Shown piece after piece: positions 15,773 through 25,966 of a stretch of 64,000 nt of DNA (its first letter is position 1; each line of letters begins with the position of its first letter). A program made the translations under genes and the position numbers. This DNA is from Wocania ichthyoenteri Th78 (lineage in GTDB: Bacteria > Bacteroidota > Bacteroidia > Flavobacteriales > Flavobacteriaceae). The stretch covers positions 2,129,169 through 2,193,168 of the forward strand of contig NZ_KN525716.1 of the NCBI RefSeq assembly GCF_000789235.1, given 5' to 3'. The notes below the pieces were generated by a model. The model searched no databases and had not been told where the DNA came from. It saw only the letters and a list, made by a program, of their open reading frames with translations.

Positions 15773-16063
15773 AACCCTTAAAAAAATCTTTTAAAACATC
15801 AATGAAATAAGGTGTTTGTTAGTTTGTAATCTTTTATTTTTGTGTCAACATTTTTTAGTCTTAAAAAAATTAAAACACTTAAAATCAGTATATTATAAAA
15901 TATTTTTGTAAACTTCTAATAATCAAGGCTATTATTTGTTTGTTAAAAACTTGTTGACAATGTTTATAACTATGCCTTTCATTTACGGTTACATTTTCCA
16001 ATCTTTGTTAACCCGAAATAAAAGTAAATTATCGTTAAATTTTTATAAAAACTAAAAAAAACA

Positions 16064-17044
16064 ATGTCTCAAGCCATCGAACCCATTTTACAAGAAAACA
16101 AAGATCGTTTTGTTATTTTTCCTATTCAACATCATGATATTTGGGAATGGTATAAAAAGCAAGAGGCAAGTATTTGGACTGCAGAAGAGATAGATTTACA
16201 TCAAGATCTTAACGATTGGAATAATAAATTAACTGATGACGAGCGTTATTTCATCAAACATGTTTTAGCATTTTTTGCAGCTTCAGATGGCATTGTAAAC
16301 GAAAATTTAGCAGAAAATTTCGTATCTGAAGTACAATACTCAGAAGCTAAATTCTTTTATGGTTTTCAAATTATGATGGAGAATATTCATTCTGAAGTAT
16401 ATTCATTATTAATTGATACTTACGTAAAAGACGATAAAGAAAAAGACGCATTATTTAATGCTATTGAAGTATTTCCAGCTATCAAAGAAAAAGCAGATTG
16501 GGCACTTAAATGGATAGATTCTCCAAGTTTTGCAGAACGCTTAATTGCATTTGCTGCGGTTGAAGGTATCTTTTTCTCTGGGAGTTTCTGCTCTATTTTC
16601 TGGCTTAAAAAACGTGGATTATTACCAGGATTAACTTTTTCTAACGAGCTTATTTCAAGAGATGAAGGTTTACATTGTGATTTTGCCGTGCACTTACACC
16701 AAAACCATATTGTAAACAAAGTGCCAAAAGAAAGAATCACTAAAATATTAACAGATGCTTTAGATATTGAGCGCTCATTTATTACCGAATCACTTCCAGC
16801 AAGTTTAATTGGTATGAATGCTAAATTAATGACTCAATATTTAGAGTTTGTAACTGATAGATTGTTGGGTGAATTTGGATGCGATAAAGTTTACAACTCA
16901 ACAAATCCTTTTGATTTTATGGATATGATTTCTTTACAAGGAAAAACTAATTTCTTTGAAAAACGCGTGTCTGAATATCAAAAAGCAGGTGTTCTTAATA
17001 AAGAAGAAGACAAAGATAAATTTAGTTTTGATGCCGACTTTTAA
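16064..17044 (+). CDS. nrdB: class Ia ribonucleoside-diphosphate reductase, beta (R2) subunit
   Basis: NrdB houses the diiron-tyrosyl radical cofactor that starts ribonucleotide reduction. In this 326-residue protein the metal ligands Glu106 and His109 and the radical Tyr113 are seen in [13 protein letters not shown]. The second ligand set lies in [10 protein letters not shown] and [12 protein letters not shown]. The C-terminal tail (DKFSFDADF) is the segment that docks on NrdA. There is no N-terminal ATP-cone. The gene order is nrdB then nrdA, the reverse of E. coli, with a 197-base structured spacer. Confidence 0.96.
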   Translation: MSQAIEPILQENKDRFVIFPIQHHDIWEWYKKQEASIWTAEEIDLHQDLNDWNNKLTDDERYFIKHVLAFFAASDGIVNENLAENFVSEVQYSEAKFFYGFQIMMENIHSEVYSLLIDTYVKDDKEKDALFNAIEVFPAIKEKADWALKWIDSPSFAERLIAFAAVEGIFFSGSFCSIFWLKKRGLLPGLTFSNELISRDEGLHCDFAVHLHQNHIVNKVPKERITKILTDALDIERSFITESLPASLIGMNAKLMTQYLEFVTDRLLGEFGCDKVYNSTNPFDFMDMISLQGKTNFFEKRVSEYQKAGVLNKEEDKDKFSFDADF

Positions 17045-17145
17045 TTAAGAAAGCAAGCAACAATAAAAAGGTTTCGTAATCTCTTAAATTCATAGAGAAA
17101 AACGATTTTCAATAAATAATTAACTATTAAAGAGAACTATTTTAA

Positions 17146-17217
17146 GGCTAATTAACCACTAGCCTTGAACTATAGAATAAATAACTAACCATTTTTCTGA
17201 ATTTGGTGGTTCAGAAA
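17146..17217 (+). other. two hairpins in the nrdB-nrdA spacer
   Basis: GGCTA/TAGCC at 17146-17164 and the stronger TTTCTGAA/TTCAGAAA (loop TTTGGTGG) at 17194-17217 lie shortly before the nrdA start. They are not followed by a T run, so they are not typical terminators. They could stabilise or process the nrdB message; that is inference. Confidence 0.4.
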
Positions 17218-17241
17218 GAAACTTAAAAACGTGTAAAAATT

Positions 17242-19734
17242 ATGTATGTAGTAAAAAGAGACGGCAGAAAAGAACAAATAATGTTCGATAAAATTACCGC
17301 TAGAGTAAGGAAATTATGTTACGGATTAAACGAATTAGTAGATCCTTTAAAAGTAGCAATGCGTGTAATTGAAGGGCTGTACGATGGTGTTACTACTAGC
17401 GAGCTTGATAATCTTGCTGCAGAAGTTGCTGCAACCATGACGACTGCACACCCAGATTATGCACGTTTAGCAGCTAGAATTTCGGTTTCTAATTTACACA
17501 AAAACACAAAAAAGACATTTAGTGAGGTGATGACAGACCTTTACACCTATGTAAACCCAAGAACCAATAAAAAAGCACCATTGTTATCTGATGAGGTTTA
17601 CCAAGTAATTATGGATAATAAAGATAGATTAGATTCTACAATTATCTATAACCGCGATTTTGGTTACGACTATTTTGGGTTTAAAACTTTAGAGCGTTCT
17701 TACCTTTTAAAGCTTAACGGAGAAATTGCTGAACGTCCGCAACACATGCTTATGCGTGTTTCAATAGGGATTCATTTAAATGATTTAGATTCAGCTATTG
17801 AGACCTACGAGTTAATGTCTAAAAAATATTTTACACACGCTACACCAACCTTATTTAATTCAGGTACACCAAAACCGCAAATGTCATCTTGTTTCCTTTT
17901 AACAATGAAGGAAGATAGTATTGATGGTATTTACGATACATTAAAGCAAACGGCAAAAATATCACAATCTGCAGGAGGAATTGGGTTAGCAATACACAAT
18001 GTTCGCGCCACAGGTAGTTATATTGCTGGAACAAACGGTACATCAAACGGAATTGTTCCTATGTTGCAAGTATTTAACGATACAGCACGTTATGTAGATC
18101 AAGGTGGCGGAAAACGTAAAGGAAGTTTTGCTATTTATATTGAAACTTGGCATGCCGATATTTTTGATTTTTTGGATTTAAAAAAGAATCACGGAAAAGA
18201 AGAAATGCGTGCACGTGATTTATTTTATGCGATGTGGACATCTGATTTATTTATGAAACGTGTGCAAGAAGATAGCGAGTGGACTTTAATGTGTCCTAAC
18301 GAATGCCCAGGATTAGACGAAGTACACAGTGAAGCTTTTGAAGCGTTGTATACTAAATATGAAGCCGAAGGAAAAGGACGTAAAACAATTAAAGCACGTG
18401 AGCTTTGGGAGAAAATTTTAGAATCTCAAATTGAAACAGGCACACCATATATGTTGTATAAAGATGCAGCAAACCGTAAATCTAATCAACAAAATTTAGG
18501 AACTATTCGTTCGTCAAATTTATGTACAGAGATTTTAGAATACACATCTCCAGACGAGGTTGCTGTTTGTAATTTAGCATCAATTGCTTTACCAATGTTT
18601 GTTAAAAATGGAGAATTCGATCATAAAGAATTATTCCGTATAACTAAACGTGTCACTAAAAACTTGAACAGAGTAATCGATAGAAATTACTATCCTGTAA
18701 AAGAAGCTGAAAACTCTAATATGCGTCATCGCCCTATTGGATTGGGTGTTCAAGGATTGGCAGATACCTTTATTCAATTGCGTATGCCTTTTACAAGTGA
18801 TGCCGCTAAAAAATTAAATCAAGAAATTTTTGAAACGCTTTATTTCGCTGCGGTAACAGCAAGTATGGAAGAGGCAAAAGAAGATGGCCCTTATCAAACA
18901 TACAAAGGTTCGCCTATAAGTAAAGGTGAGTTTCAACATAACCTTTGGAATATTAAAGATGATGAATTAAGCGGACGCTGGGATTGGGAAAAACTACGCA
19001 AGCAAGTAATTAAAAACGGGGTTCGTAACTCCTTATTAGTAGCTCCAATGCCAACAGCATCAACGTCTCAAATCCTTGGGAATAATGAGTGTTTCGAACC
19101 ATATACGTCTAATATTTATACCCGTCGTGTGTTATCTGGTGAGTTCATCGTAGTTAATAAACATTTATTAGAAGATTTGGTAGAGTTGGGTCTTTGGGAT
19201 GATAATTTAAAGCAAGCCATTATGAGAGCAAATGGCTCTGTACAACATATCGATATTATTCCTCAAGATATTAAAGACTTGTATAAAACCGTTTGGGAGC
19301 TAAGCATGAAAGATATTATAGATATGTCTCGTCAACGCGGATATTTTATAGATCAGTCACAATCTTTAAATCTATTCTTAGAAGGTGCGACTATGGCTAA
19401 ATTAACATCAATGCATTTTTACGCATGGAAAAGTGGCTTAAAGACAGGCATGTATTATTTAAGAACAAAATCTGCTGTTGATGCTATTAAGTTTACTTTA
19501 GATACTAAAAAGAAAGAAGAACCAGTTGCAGAAACTGTAGAGATTAATAGTGTTGTTACACAACAACAAGAAGAGGCTAAGAAAAAGAAATTAGCAGCAC
19601 AAAATGCCGCTAAATTTGCACAACAAAATAAGTCAGAAGTAGAAGTTGAACCTATGAGTGCTGATGAAATGAAAGCACTCATTGCTCAAGCCAAAGCTGC
19701 AGAAGGAGACGATTGTTTAATGTGTGGATCTTAA
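17242..19734 (+). CDS. nrdA: class Ia ribonucleoside-diphosphate reductase, alpha (R1) subunit
   Basis: NrdA is the catalytic, allosterically controlled subunit. Residues 1-92 form an ATP-cone ([18 protein letters not shown]…), so dATP inhibition is expected to reside here. The active-site Cys217 is in [10 protein letters not shown], and the NxCxE motif appears as [10 protein letters not shown]. The finger-loop [15 protein letters not shown] and the C-terminal redox pair (GDDCLMCGS) are present. At 830 residues it is slightly long; the extra length is an Ala/Lys/Gln-rich linker (about 765-800) before the swinging C-terminal tail. Tandem hairpins follow the stop. Confidence 0.97.
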   Translation: MYVVKRDGRKEQIMFDKITARVRKLCYGLNELVDPLKVAMRVIEGLYDGVTTSELDNLAAEVAATMTTAHPDYARLAARISVSNLHKNTKKTFSEVMTDLYTYVNPRTNKKAPLLSDEVYQVIMDNKDRLDSTIIYNRDFGYDYFGFKTLERSYLLKLNGEIAERPQHMLMRVSIGIHLNDLDSAIETYELMSKKYFTHATPTLFNSGTPKPQMSSCFLLTMKEDSIDGIYDTLKQTAKISQSAGGIGLAIHNVRATGSYIAGTNGTSNGIVPMLQVFNDTARYVDQGGGKRKGSFAIYIETWHADIFDFLDLKKNHGKEEMRARDLFYAMWTSDLFMKRVQEDSEWTLMCPNECPGLDEVHSEAFEALYTKYEAEGKGRKTIKARELWEKILESQIETGTPYMLYKDAANRKSNQQNLGTIRSSNLCTEILEYTSPDEVAVCNLASIALPMFVKNGEFDHKELFRITKRVTKNLNRVIDRNYYPVKEAENSNMRHRPIGLGVQGLADTFIQLRMPFTSDAAKKLNQEIFETLYFAAVTASMEEAKEDGPYQTYKGSPISKGEFQHNLWNIKDDELSGRWDWEKLRKQVIKNGVRNSLLVAPMPTASTSQILGNNECFEPYTSNIYTRRVLSGEFIVVNKHLLEDLVELGLWDDNLKQAIMRANGSVQHIDIIPQDIKDLYKTVWELSMKDIIDMSRQRGYFIDQSQSLNLFLEGATMAKLTSMHFYAWKSGLKTGMYYLRTKSAVDAIKFTLDTKKKEEPVAETVEINSVVTQQQEEAKKKKLAAQNAAKFAQQNKSEVEVEPMSADEMKALIAQAKAAEGDDCLMCGS

Positions 19735-19749
19735 ATCAGTTATTGGGTA

Positions 19750-19808
19750 GTTCCCTCGAAAGAGGGAACCCCAAATTTTTAAAAGCATCTCGAAAGAGGT
19801 GCTTTTTT
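19750..19808 (+). terminator. tandem GAAA-loop hairpins after nrdA
   Basis: Hairpin one pairs GTTCCCTC with GAGGGAAC (19750-19769). Hairpin two pairs AAAAGCATCTC with GAGGTGCTTTT and runs into T6 (19781-19808). Both have a GAAA tetraloop. The second has the full form of an intrinsic terminator. Confidence 0.85.
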
Positions 19809-19869
19809 ATTTGTGGCATATTAGTTAAAAAAACTATTTTTAAACTTTAATTTAACCAACCAACTACTT

Positions 19870-20397
19870 ATGAATAATCAAAATTTTAGAATTACTCCAG
19901 ATTTATATGCAACTAAAGGAAACCGTTTTGCAAATTACATTATTGATAAAATTATATTTTATGTTTTAATATTTGGTTTAAGTTTTCTTATTGGAGTTAT
20001 TGTTTATTCTTTTTTTACAGATACTACAGCTTTTGATAAACTTTTATATGATATTGAAAATATGGGTACACTAATGGATAGATTGCTAACAAGTATAGTC
20101 TTTATTATTTTTTATATGATTGCTGAAATTATACTTAAAGGTAAAACAGTAGGAAAGTATATAACAAAAACATTGGTGGTTATGGAAGACGGATCGAAAC
20201 CAAAAGCATCAGATATTGTTTTACGCAGTTTATGTAGATTAATTCCTTTCGACGCTTTTTCATTTTTAGGAGCAGAAGGAAGAGGGTGGCACGATTCAAT
20301 GTCAAATACATATGTTGTAGATGAGAAAAAATTTAAAGCCAAAAAGAATGCCCAAAATGAATTAGATCAAATTGGAGTAGTACAAGAAATAGAATAA
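19870..20397 (+). CDS. RDD-family membrane protein
   Basis: A 175-residue protein with the RDD signature: RFANYIIDKIIFYVLIFGLSFLIG (helix 1 with conserved Arg and Asp), a second helix (SIVFIIFYMIAEIILKGKTVGKYITKTLVV), and RPL-like RSLCRLIPFDAFSFLG. The family is often linked to small-molecule or ion transport, but individual roles are mostly unknown. It starts 22 bases before the cytosine deaminase gene and probably shares its transcript. Confidence 0.8.
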   Translation: MNNQNFRITPDLYATKGNRFANYIIDKIIFYVLIFGLSFLIGVIVYSFFTDTTAFDKLLYDIENMGTLMDRLLTSIVFIIFYMIAEIILKGKTVGKYITKTLVVMEDGSKPKASDIVLRSLCRLIPFDAFSFLGAEGRGWHDSMSNTYVVDEKKFKAKKNAQNELDQIGVVQEIE

Positions 20398-20418
20398 GTT
20401 TGAACTTTACAACAACAA

Positions 20419-20856
20419 ATGGATGAATTTTTAGAAGCAGCTATTGAAGAAGCAAAAAAAGGGTTGAGTGAAGGCGGCATTCCTATTGGTTCTGTTATAA
20501 CCTACAAAGGCAAAATAATAGGTAGAGGCCATAATAAAAGAATACAAAACGGAAGTGTAGTATTACATGGCGAAATGGATGCTTTTGAAAACGCAGGACG
20601 ACAACCAGCAAATGTTTATAAGGCATGCACATTGTATACCACATTATCTCCTTGCTCGATGTGTTCTGGAGCTATTTTGTTATACGGCATTCCAAAAGTT
20701 GTTATTGGTGAAAATAAAACGTTTCTAGGCGATGAAGCCTTATTAAAATCTCGTGGTGTAACTGTAGAAGTTGTAAGTAATAAAGTCTGTATCGATTTAA
20801 TGGAGTCTTTTATTTCAAAAAACCCAGAATTATGGAATGAAGATATTGGAGAGTAA
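20419..20856 (+). CDS. yeast-type (FCY1-like) cytosine/nucleoside deaminase
   Basis: This 145-residue zinc deaminase closely resembles fungal cytosine deaminase FCY1. The zinc/catalytic site is HGEMD (His50, Glu52) and PCSMC (Cys79, Cys82). Beyond these it shares the GGIPIG entry block, GRGHNKRIQNGS, TLYTTLSPC, AILLYGIPKVVIGEN, and a WNEDIGE C-terminus almost identical to the WFEDIGE end of the yeast enzyme as I remember it. TadA and dCMP deaminase lack that C-terminus. It should hydrolyse cytosine to uracil for pyrimidine salvage; the exact substrate is inferred. E. coli CodA is an unrelated fold. Confidence 0.75.
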   Translation: MDEFLEAAIEEAKKGLSEGGIPIGSVITYKGKIIGRGHNKRIQNGSVVLHGEMDAFENAGRQPANVYKACTLYTTLSPCSMCSGAILLYGIPKVVIGENKTFLGDEALLKSRGVTVEVVSNKVCIDLMESFISKNPELWNEDIGE

Positions 20857-20862
20857 ATAACC

Positions 20863-21582
20863 TTAGTCTAAAATATCTGTACCTAAATAATCATCATTTT
20901 TATTATAATACCAAGCTCTATTTTTTGGCATTTTTATACCATTTATAATTTCTTCCTCTGTCAATAAAATATATTCTCCGCTATCTTTTTTAATAGCTCC
21001 TTTATCATCCGTTTTATAAAATTGATAGACTTCCATAGCGTAGTTTTTAGGGTTGAAATAAAAATACCATACATCCTTTCCAACTTCAGAATCGTAGTTT
21101 ACTTTTAAAACTAAATAATCTTTTCCTTTAAATGTTTTGCGTTCAACATTATCATTAATTATAGTGCCTTCATCCTTAAGTTTCATTGGTAATCCGTATA
21201 AATAGGTGTAGTAATTTTTATAAAGATTTGCCCTATCACAACTTAAATTATTAGTTTTAAGCACATGATCCGATAAATTCATTTTTCCGTTTAAAGTAAT
21301 CAAACATTCATCTTTTTTTAAATTGTATTCGGTTACTAAAGTATCCTTTTCGGTTTTTAAATAGAATTGTTCTTCGGGTAAATTAATAATGATTTTTGAG
21401 TTTCTATTCGAATTATTTGGTGTTTCCATGGCAACGCTTAACGTATCGTTAAATGTTTTCCATGAATTATTTGGGTCATGATATTTAATACTCTTGTCAA
21501 GTAGGTCTAATCCAGTTATTTGTTGACTAAAGGATATTAGGTTTAACAACAAAAAAGGAAAAGTAGTGAATAAAATTCGCAT
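20863..21582 (-). CDS. secreted DUF6503-like protein
   Basis: A 239-residue protein from MRILFTTFPFLLLNLISFSQQ, a Sec signal peptide ending near the Gln pair; an ATG seven codons upstream lengthens the n-region and is less likely. The mature part is a beta-rich outer-membrane-lipoprotein-sorting-like (LolA-type) layout: YHDPNNSWKTFNDTLSV… then WYFYFNPKNYAMEVYQFY. This matches a family common in Flavobacteriaceae. No function is assigned. It is convergent with the cytosine deaminase gene (6 bases apart). Confidence 0.6.
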   Translation of the reverse strand: MRILFTTFPFLLLNLISFSQQITGLDLLDKSIKYHDPNNSWKTFNDTLSVAMETPNNSNRNSKIIINLPEEQFYLKTEKDTLVTEYNLKKDECLITLNGKMNLSDHVLKTNNLSCDRANLYKNYYTYLYGLPMKLKDEGTIINDNVERKTFKGKDYLVLKVNYDSEVGKDVWYFYFNPKNYAMEVYQFYKTDDKGAIKKDSGEYILLTEEEIINGIKMPKNRAWYYNKNDDYLGTDILD

Positions 21583-21720
21583 GTTTTTTGTGTTAAAATA
21601 CAAGTTTTTTTTGAAGCTTATCTAAAATACTAAAACTTCTTTTTTGGTTTTAAATTCAGAATAAATTAATTTAACAAAATCTTTAAATATTTATTATCGA
21701 CAAACTAAATTATAGCATAC

Positions 21721-23493
21721 ATGATTAGAAAAACAACATTCTTTGTGCTTTTAATCGTGCTAGCTGTTCTCCTTTTCTTAAATCCAAATTTTAAAACTAT
21801 TTCGGCTGGTGTTGCAATTTTACTTTTTGGGATGATTATGTTAGAAGAAGGGTTTAAAACTTTCACTAAAGGGCCGCTTCAAAATATATTAAAAAAAGCA
21901 ACCGACAAACTTTATAAAAGTATTACTGCAGGAGCTTTTATTACGGCTTTAATTCAGTCTAGTTCGTTAGTTTCGGTTATTACTATTTCATTTATTAGTG
22001 CAGAATTAATCACTTTAGCTGGAGGCATTGGGTTAATATTTGGATCTAATATTGGAACTACAGTTACAGCGTGGTTAGTGGCTGGGTTTGGATTAAAAAT
22101 TAAGGTTTCTGCATTAGCAATGCCCATGCTAATTTTTGGAATAATTTTCTCATTTCAAAAAAAACCAACGCTAAAAGGTATTGGGAATGTTTTGGCTGGT
22201 TTAGGTTTTTTCTTTTTAGGTATTCATTACATGAAAGAGGGGTTTGATGTTTTTAAAGACTACCTTGATTTATCTCAATATGCAGTTTCAGGATTTTTAG
22301 GCGTAATTATTTACTCAGGATTGGGGATAATTATTACCACTATCTTACAATCTAGTAGTGCTACTTTAGCTTTAATTTTAACGGCTTTAGCGGCTGGACA
22401 AATAGAATACGAAAATGCCCTAGCATTAGCTATTGGGGCAAATATTGGCACTACAATTACTGCTGTTTTAGGATCTTTAAGCTCTAATGCAGCTGGCAGA
22501 AGATTAGCTGGAGCACATCTTATTTTTAATGTTATAACGGGGTTAATAGCTGTAGCATTTATTTTTCCTTTAGCTAGATTAGTTAATAATTTATCTGAAG
22601 TTATGCAAATAGCAAATAATAATTACACACTAAAACTAGCATTGTTTCATACTATTTTTAATGTTATAGGAGTGGTTGTGATGATACCTTTTATTAAAAA
22701 ACTGGAATGCTTACTATTAAGGGTAGTTAAAGAAAAACCAAACACAGATAAAGATGTTGATGAGCCAAAATATTTAAACTCAGCAGTATTGAAATTTCCT
22801 GCGGCAGCAATTTCGGCATTAATTAACGAATCGAAATATCTTTATAAGAATAGTATTTTTGAAATTGTAGCACATGCTTTAAATATTCATAGAGAGGACA
22901 TAAAATCTGATGAAAAAATAAAAAAGATTATAAAAAAATCTAATATAGATTTTAAAACTGATGTTGAAGAGTTATACTATACAAAAGTAAAAATTATTTA
23001 TGGTGAGATAATTGGATACGCAGCCACAGCACAAAGTGATCTAAAATTAAATAAGAAGCAAACTAAAACTGTTTCTGATATTAAAATTGCAAATAGAAAA
23101 ATGGTTGAAATCGTAAAAGAAGTTAAAGAACTAAACAAAAATATTACGATGGCTTCTGCATCAGATAATAAGTATATGCAGAATGAGTATAACGGTTTCA
23201 GAAAAAAACTAACAAAAGTATTACGAGTTATATATTTGTTTAGAACAGAAGCTGATTATGAAGACTATGCGCTTAAACTTAAAGAATTAAAAAAAGAAGC
23301 AAAAGCAAATATTAGACATAGTAATAAATCTATAGATAAATTAATAAGAAAAAATTTAATAACGGCAGAAATGGCGTCGTCATTATTTAATGATTATACC
23401 AATGTAAATGATATTATAAATAAATTAATTGAAATTGCTGAACTCCTTTATGGTAAAAAGGATACTCTCATTGAAAATAGAGACTTGAAATAA
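21721..23493 (+). CDS. Na+/phosphate symporter (NptA/SLC34 family) with PhoU-like tail
   Basis: This 590-residue protein has two inverted membrane repeats, each with the QSSS signature of SLC34/NptA transporters (Q79-SSS in ALIQSSSLVSV and again in TILQSSSATLALIL). Each also has a GSNIGTT/GANIGTT motif. Residues from about 360 are a soluble helical domain resembling PhoU. It imports phosphate with Na+. It is convergent with a PiT-type transporter gene and shares the hairpin at 23495-23526 with it. Unlike the porin and receptor genes nearby, no phased TAAC(A/G)TT array was seen upstream. Confidence 0.9.
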   Translation: MIRKTTFFVLLIVLAVLLFLNPNFKTISAGVAILLFGMIMLEEGFKTFTKGPLQNILKKATDKLYKSITAGAFITALIQSSSLVSVITISFISAELITLAGGIGLIFGSNIGTTVTAWLVAGFGLKIKVSALAMPMLIFGIIFSFQKKPTLKGIGNVLAGLGFFFLGIHYMKEGFDVFKDYLDLSQYAVSGFLGVIIYSGLGIIITTILQSSSATLALILTALAAGQIEYENALALAIGANIGTTITAVLGSLSSNAAGRRLAGAHLIFNVITGLIAVAFIFPLARLVNNLSEVMQIANNNYTLKLALFHTIFNVIGVVVMIPFIKKLECLLLRVVKEKPNTDKDVDEPKYLNSAVLKFPAAAISALINESKYLYKNSIFEIVAHALNIHREDIKSDEKIKKIIKKSNIDFKTDVEELYYTKVKIIYGEIIGYAATAQSDLKLNKKQTKTVSDIKIANRKMVEIVKEVKELNKNITMASASDNKYMQNEYNGFRKKLTKVLRVIYLFRTEADYEDYALKLKELKKEAKANIRHSNKSIDKLIRKNLITAEMASSLFNDYTNVNDIINKLIEIAELLYGKKDTLIENRDLK

Positions 23494-23494
23494 T

Positions 23495-23526
23495 AAAAAA
23501 ACCATCTCTAAATGAGATGGTTTTTA
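23495..23526. terminator. bidirectional terminator between the two phosphate transporters
   Basis: Stem ACCATCTC/GAGATGGT with loop TAAAT, flanked by A6 on the left and T5 on the right. It can serve both convergent genes. Confidence 0.85.
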
Positions 23527-23545
23527 ATATTGAAAATCTTAATGT

Positions 23546-25897
23546 TTATTTTTTATCATTATTTGAAGAACCTCCATGTTCTATGGTCTCATCTATAACA
23601 TTAATGGTTGCAGGTTCTACGGAGGCATCATGGGAATTATAATACTCTTCTAAAAGATTCATTGTTGCTGTTAATAAATCTTTAGTTTCTAATAATAAAC
23701 TAAAATATAAAGTTGTGTTTTTCGGGCTAGATTCTTCTGTTCTAGTTCTTGCAACTTGCTTAGCAATTTTATCGGTTACTAAAGCAAATACTTCTTTTTT
23801 GCGAGTAATAATTTCTCCTATTTGCTCGAAAGAATGTGAGTCGAAAGCGGCTTTAGTATCATTAAATAATGTTTCTAACGCTTCATCAACTTCTTTTAAC
23901 TCCTTAATTTGACTAAACTTAAGTTTTTTATGGTTATTGTTAATGTGTTTATGACTCACTTTCGAAATGTATTCTAAAGATTGTGTCATATCCTGTAAAT
24001 ACCCCAAAATGTTTATATAAAAACTACTAGCGCGTAAACTTGTTTCGTCTAAATTTTTAATAAAATAGAAAATATTATCTCTTAACTCGTCAACCTCAGC
24101 TGCTAACTTGCTAACTTGTTTTTTGTTCTTTTTAAGTAATGTTAAATCTTGTTTAGCTAAGCCTTTTACAGCATTACTATAAATTCTATTTCCACGTTTT
24201 ACAACATTAGCAATGTTACTTGCGCTTTCTAGAATAACACCTTGAACTGAGCTACTCCCTGTTTTTTTCAGGCTATCTTCTGCAGCAACTTCTTTAGATT
24301 TGTTATTGTGCGCTACCGTACTTCTTATTAACAAGCCAATTGCAGCTAATAATAAAATAGGAAACATAACTTTTATGTTTAAATTTAATAAGTAAGCTAC
24401 TAAAGCAGCAGCAGTAAAAGCACTAAAGGCAGTAAAAAACCAACCGCCAATTACGTTTAATACACCAGCAACACGATATACAGCACTTTCTGCACCCCAA
24501 GCACGATCTGCTAAAGATGTACCCATTGCCACCATAAAGGTTACATAGGTTGTAGATAAAGGTAATTTATAAGACGTTGCTATAGAAATTAATACTGCCG
24601 CAACCATTAAATTAACAGCAGCTCTTACTAAATCGAAAGCAGGTAGGTCTTTTGCTTTGTTTTTTGATACCTTAACTGTTGGAGCTTCAAATTGTTTTTC
24701 AATTTTATCCTGCCATGATTTAGGTAACATGTAAGCCGACATTTGAGACATTAACATTGCAGACCTTACAAATCCACGAGACATAAAGTTAGGTTGAAAA
24801 CGTTCTTTTGTTTCACCTTGACTTGCCAAGTCTAAAGAGGTTTTTACAACATCTTTGGCTTTGCTAGAAAACCATAATGTTAATACCATAACCATCCCTG
24901 CTCCTAATAGTAACCAGTTGTTTGTTGGTACTTTTTCGGCAAGTATTTCCATAGAAAACTCTGTTGCTAAAGTGCCAGTACTTAAAAAGGAAGCACTCCA
25001 AGCTTCATAAGCATTGTAAGCAGCTATTGGTACACCTATAAAGTTTACTAAATCGTTACCAGCAAAAGCTAGGGCTAAAGCAAATGTGCCTACTATAATA
25101 ATTAGTTTGTAAATATTAGTCTTAAAAAAACTAATTAGCACATAAGATAATAATGACCAAAAAACAGAACTTACTAAAACAATAGATAATACTTGATGTT
25201 CTAAAAAGTCTTTCATCGTTTCGCCACCAAGAATATTAAACGATTCTTTAGCGTAAGATGTACCTTTTAATCCTTTCATAAAAATAAAGTAAGTAATAGC
25301 CGTTAATGCTAAACCACCAAATAACGCACCAACCCAAGATGCTTTCTTTTCAAAATTATAAGATAATAATAATCTTGAAACCCATTGCACAAAGGCACCA
25401 ATGGAAAAGGCGACGACGACTGAGAGTAAGATTCCGAATATAATTTGGGACGCTTTTGATGTGTTTATATAATTAACAACGTCGCTAAAACTACCGCCAT
25501 CGGCACCAATTTTAATTAACGCCATAGCAACTGCAGCACCCAATAATTCGAATACAATAGAAACGGTAGTTGAAGTTGGCATACCCACAGAATTGAAAAA
25601 ATCCAATAAAAGAATATCTGTTATCATTACTGCCATGAAAATTATCATGATTTCATCAAACATAAATTCTCCAGGGTTAAATATCCCTTTTCTTGCTACT
25701 TCCATCATACCACTAGAAAACACTGCTCCAACTGCAACACCAACACTGGCAACAATCATAATAGTTTTAAAGGAAATAGCTTTAGAGCCTATAGCAGAAT
25801 TTAAAAAGTTTACTGCATCATTACTAACGCCTACAACCAAATCAGCAATGGCTAAAAGGGCTAGGGCAATAATCATATATAAGTATATATTTTCCAT
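23546..25897 (-). CDS. inorganic phosphate transporter, PiT family, with C-terminal helical domain
   Basis: This 783-residue PHO4/PiT permease starts MENIYLYMIIALALLAIADLVVGVSNDAVNFLNSAIGSKA; GVSNDAVNFL is the first family signature, and FAGNDLVNFIGVPIAAY is its repeat. The usual PiT core is followed by an unusually long C-terminal region (about 545-765) of amphipathic helices resembling PhoU/DUF47, then an acidic tail. The fusion suggests built-in regulation. It follows the porin by 69 bases and is presumably co-transcribed with it from the promoter array at 27194-27226. Confidence 0.9.
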   Translation of the reverse strand: MENIYLYMIIALALLAIADLVVGVSNDAVNFLNSAIGSKAISFKTIMIVASVGVAVGAVFSSGMMEVARKGIFNPGEFMFDEIMIIFMAVMITDILLLDFFNSVGMPTSTTVSIVFELLGAAVAMALIKIGADGGSFSDVVNYINTSKASQIIFGILLSVVVAFSIGAFVQWVSRLLLSYNFEKKASWVGALFGGLALTAITYFIFMKGLKGTSYAKESFNILGGETMKDFLEHQVLSIVLVSSVFWSLLSYVLISFFKTNIYKLIIIVGTFALALAFAGNDLVNFIGVPIAAYNAYEAWSASFLSTGTLATEFSMEILAEKVPTNNWLLLGAGMVMVLTLWFSSKAKDVVKTSLDLASQGETKERFQPNFMSRGFVRSAMLMSQMSAYMLPKSWQDKIEKQFEAPTVKVSKNKAKDLPAFDLVRAAVNLMVAAVLISIATSYKLPLSTTYVTFMVAMGTSLADRAWGAESAVYRVAGVLNVIGGWFFTAFSAFTAAALVAYLLNLNIKVMFPILLLAAIGLLIRSTVAHNNKSKEVAAEDSLKKTGSSSVQGVILESASNIANVVKRGNRIYSNAVKGLAKQDLTLLKKNKKQVSKLAAEVDELRDNIFYFIKNLDETSLRASSFYINILGYLQDMTQSLEYISKVSHKHINNNHKKLKFSQIKELKEVDEALETLFNDTKAAFDSHSFEQIGEIITRKKEVFALVTDKIAKQVARTRTEESSPKNTTLYFSLLLETKDLLTATMNLLEEYYNSHDASVEPATINVIDETIEHGGSSNNDKK

Positions 25898-25966
25898 AAT
25901 TTAATTTAAAATAGTTTGCAAATATCTTTAGACTTTTGAGTTATAATGTTATCTAATTGTTATGTT

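Noticed and set aside
21660-21720. Possible Pho-like repeats before the Na/Pi symporter
   Set aside because: Only TTAACAA and TTTAAAT at about 11 bases; no further phased units and no match to TAAC(A/G)TT.
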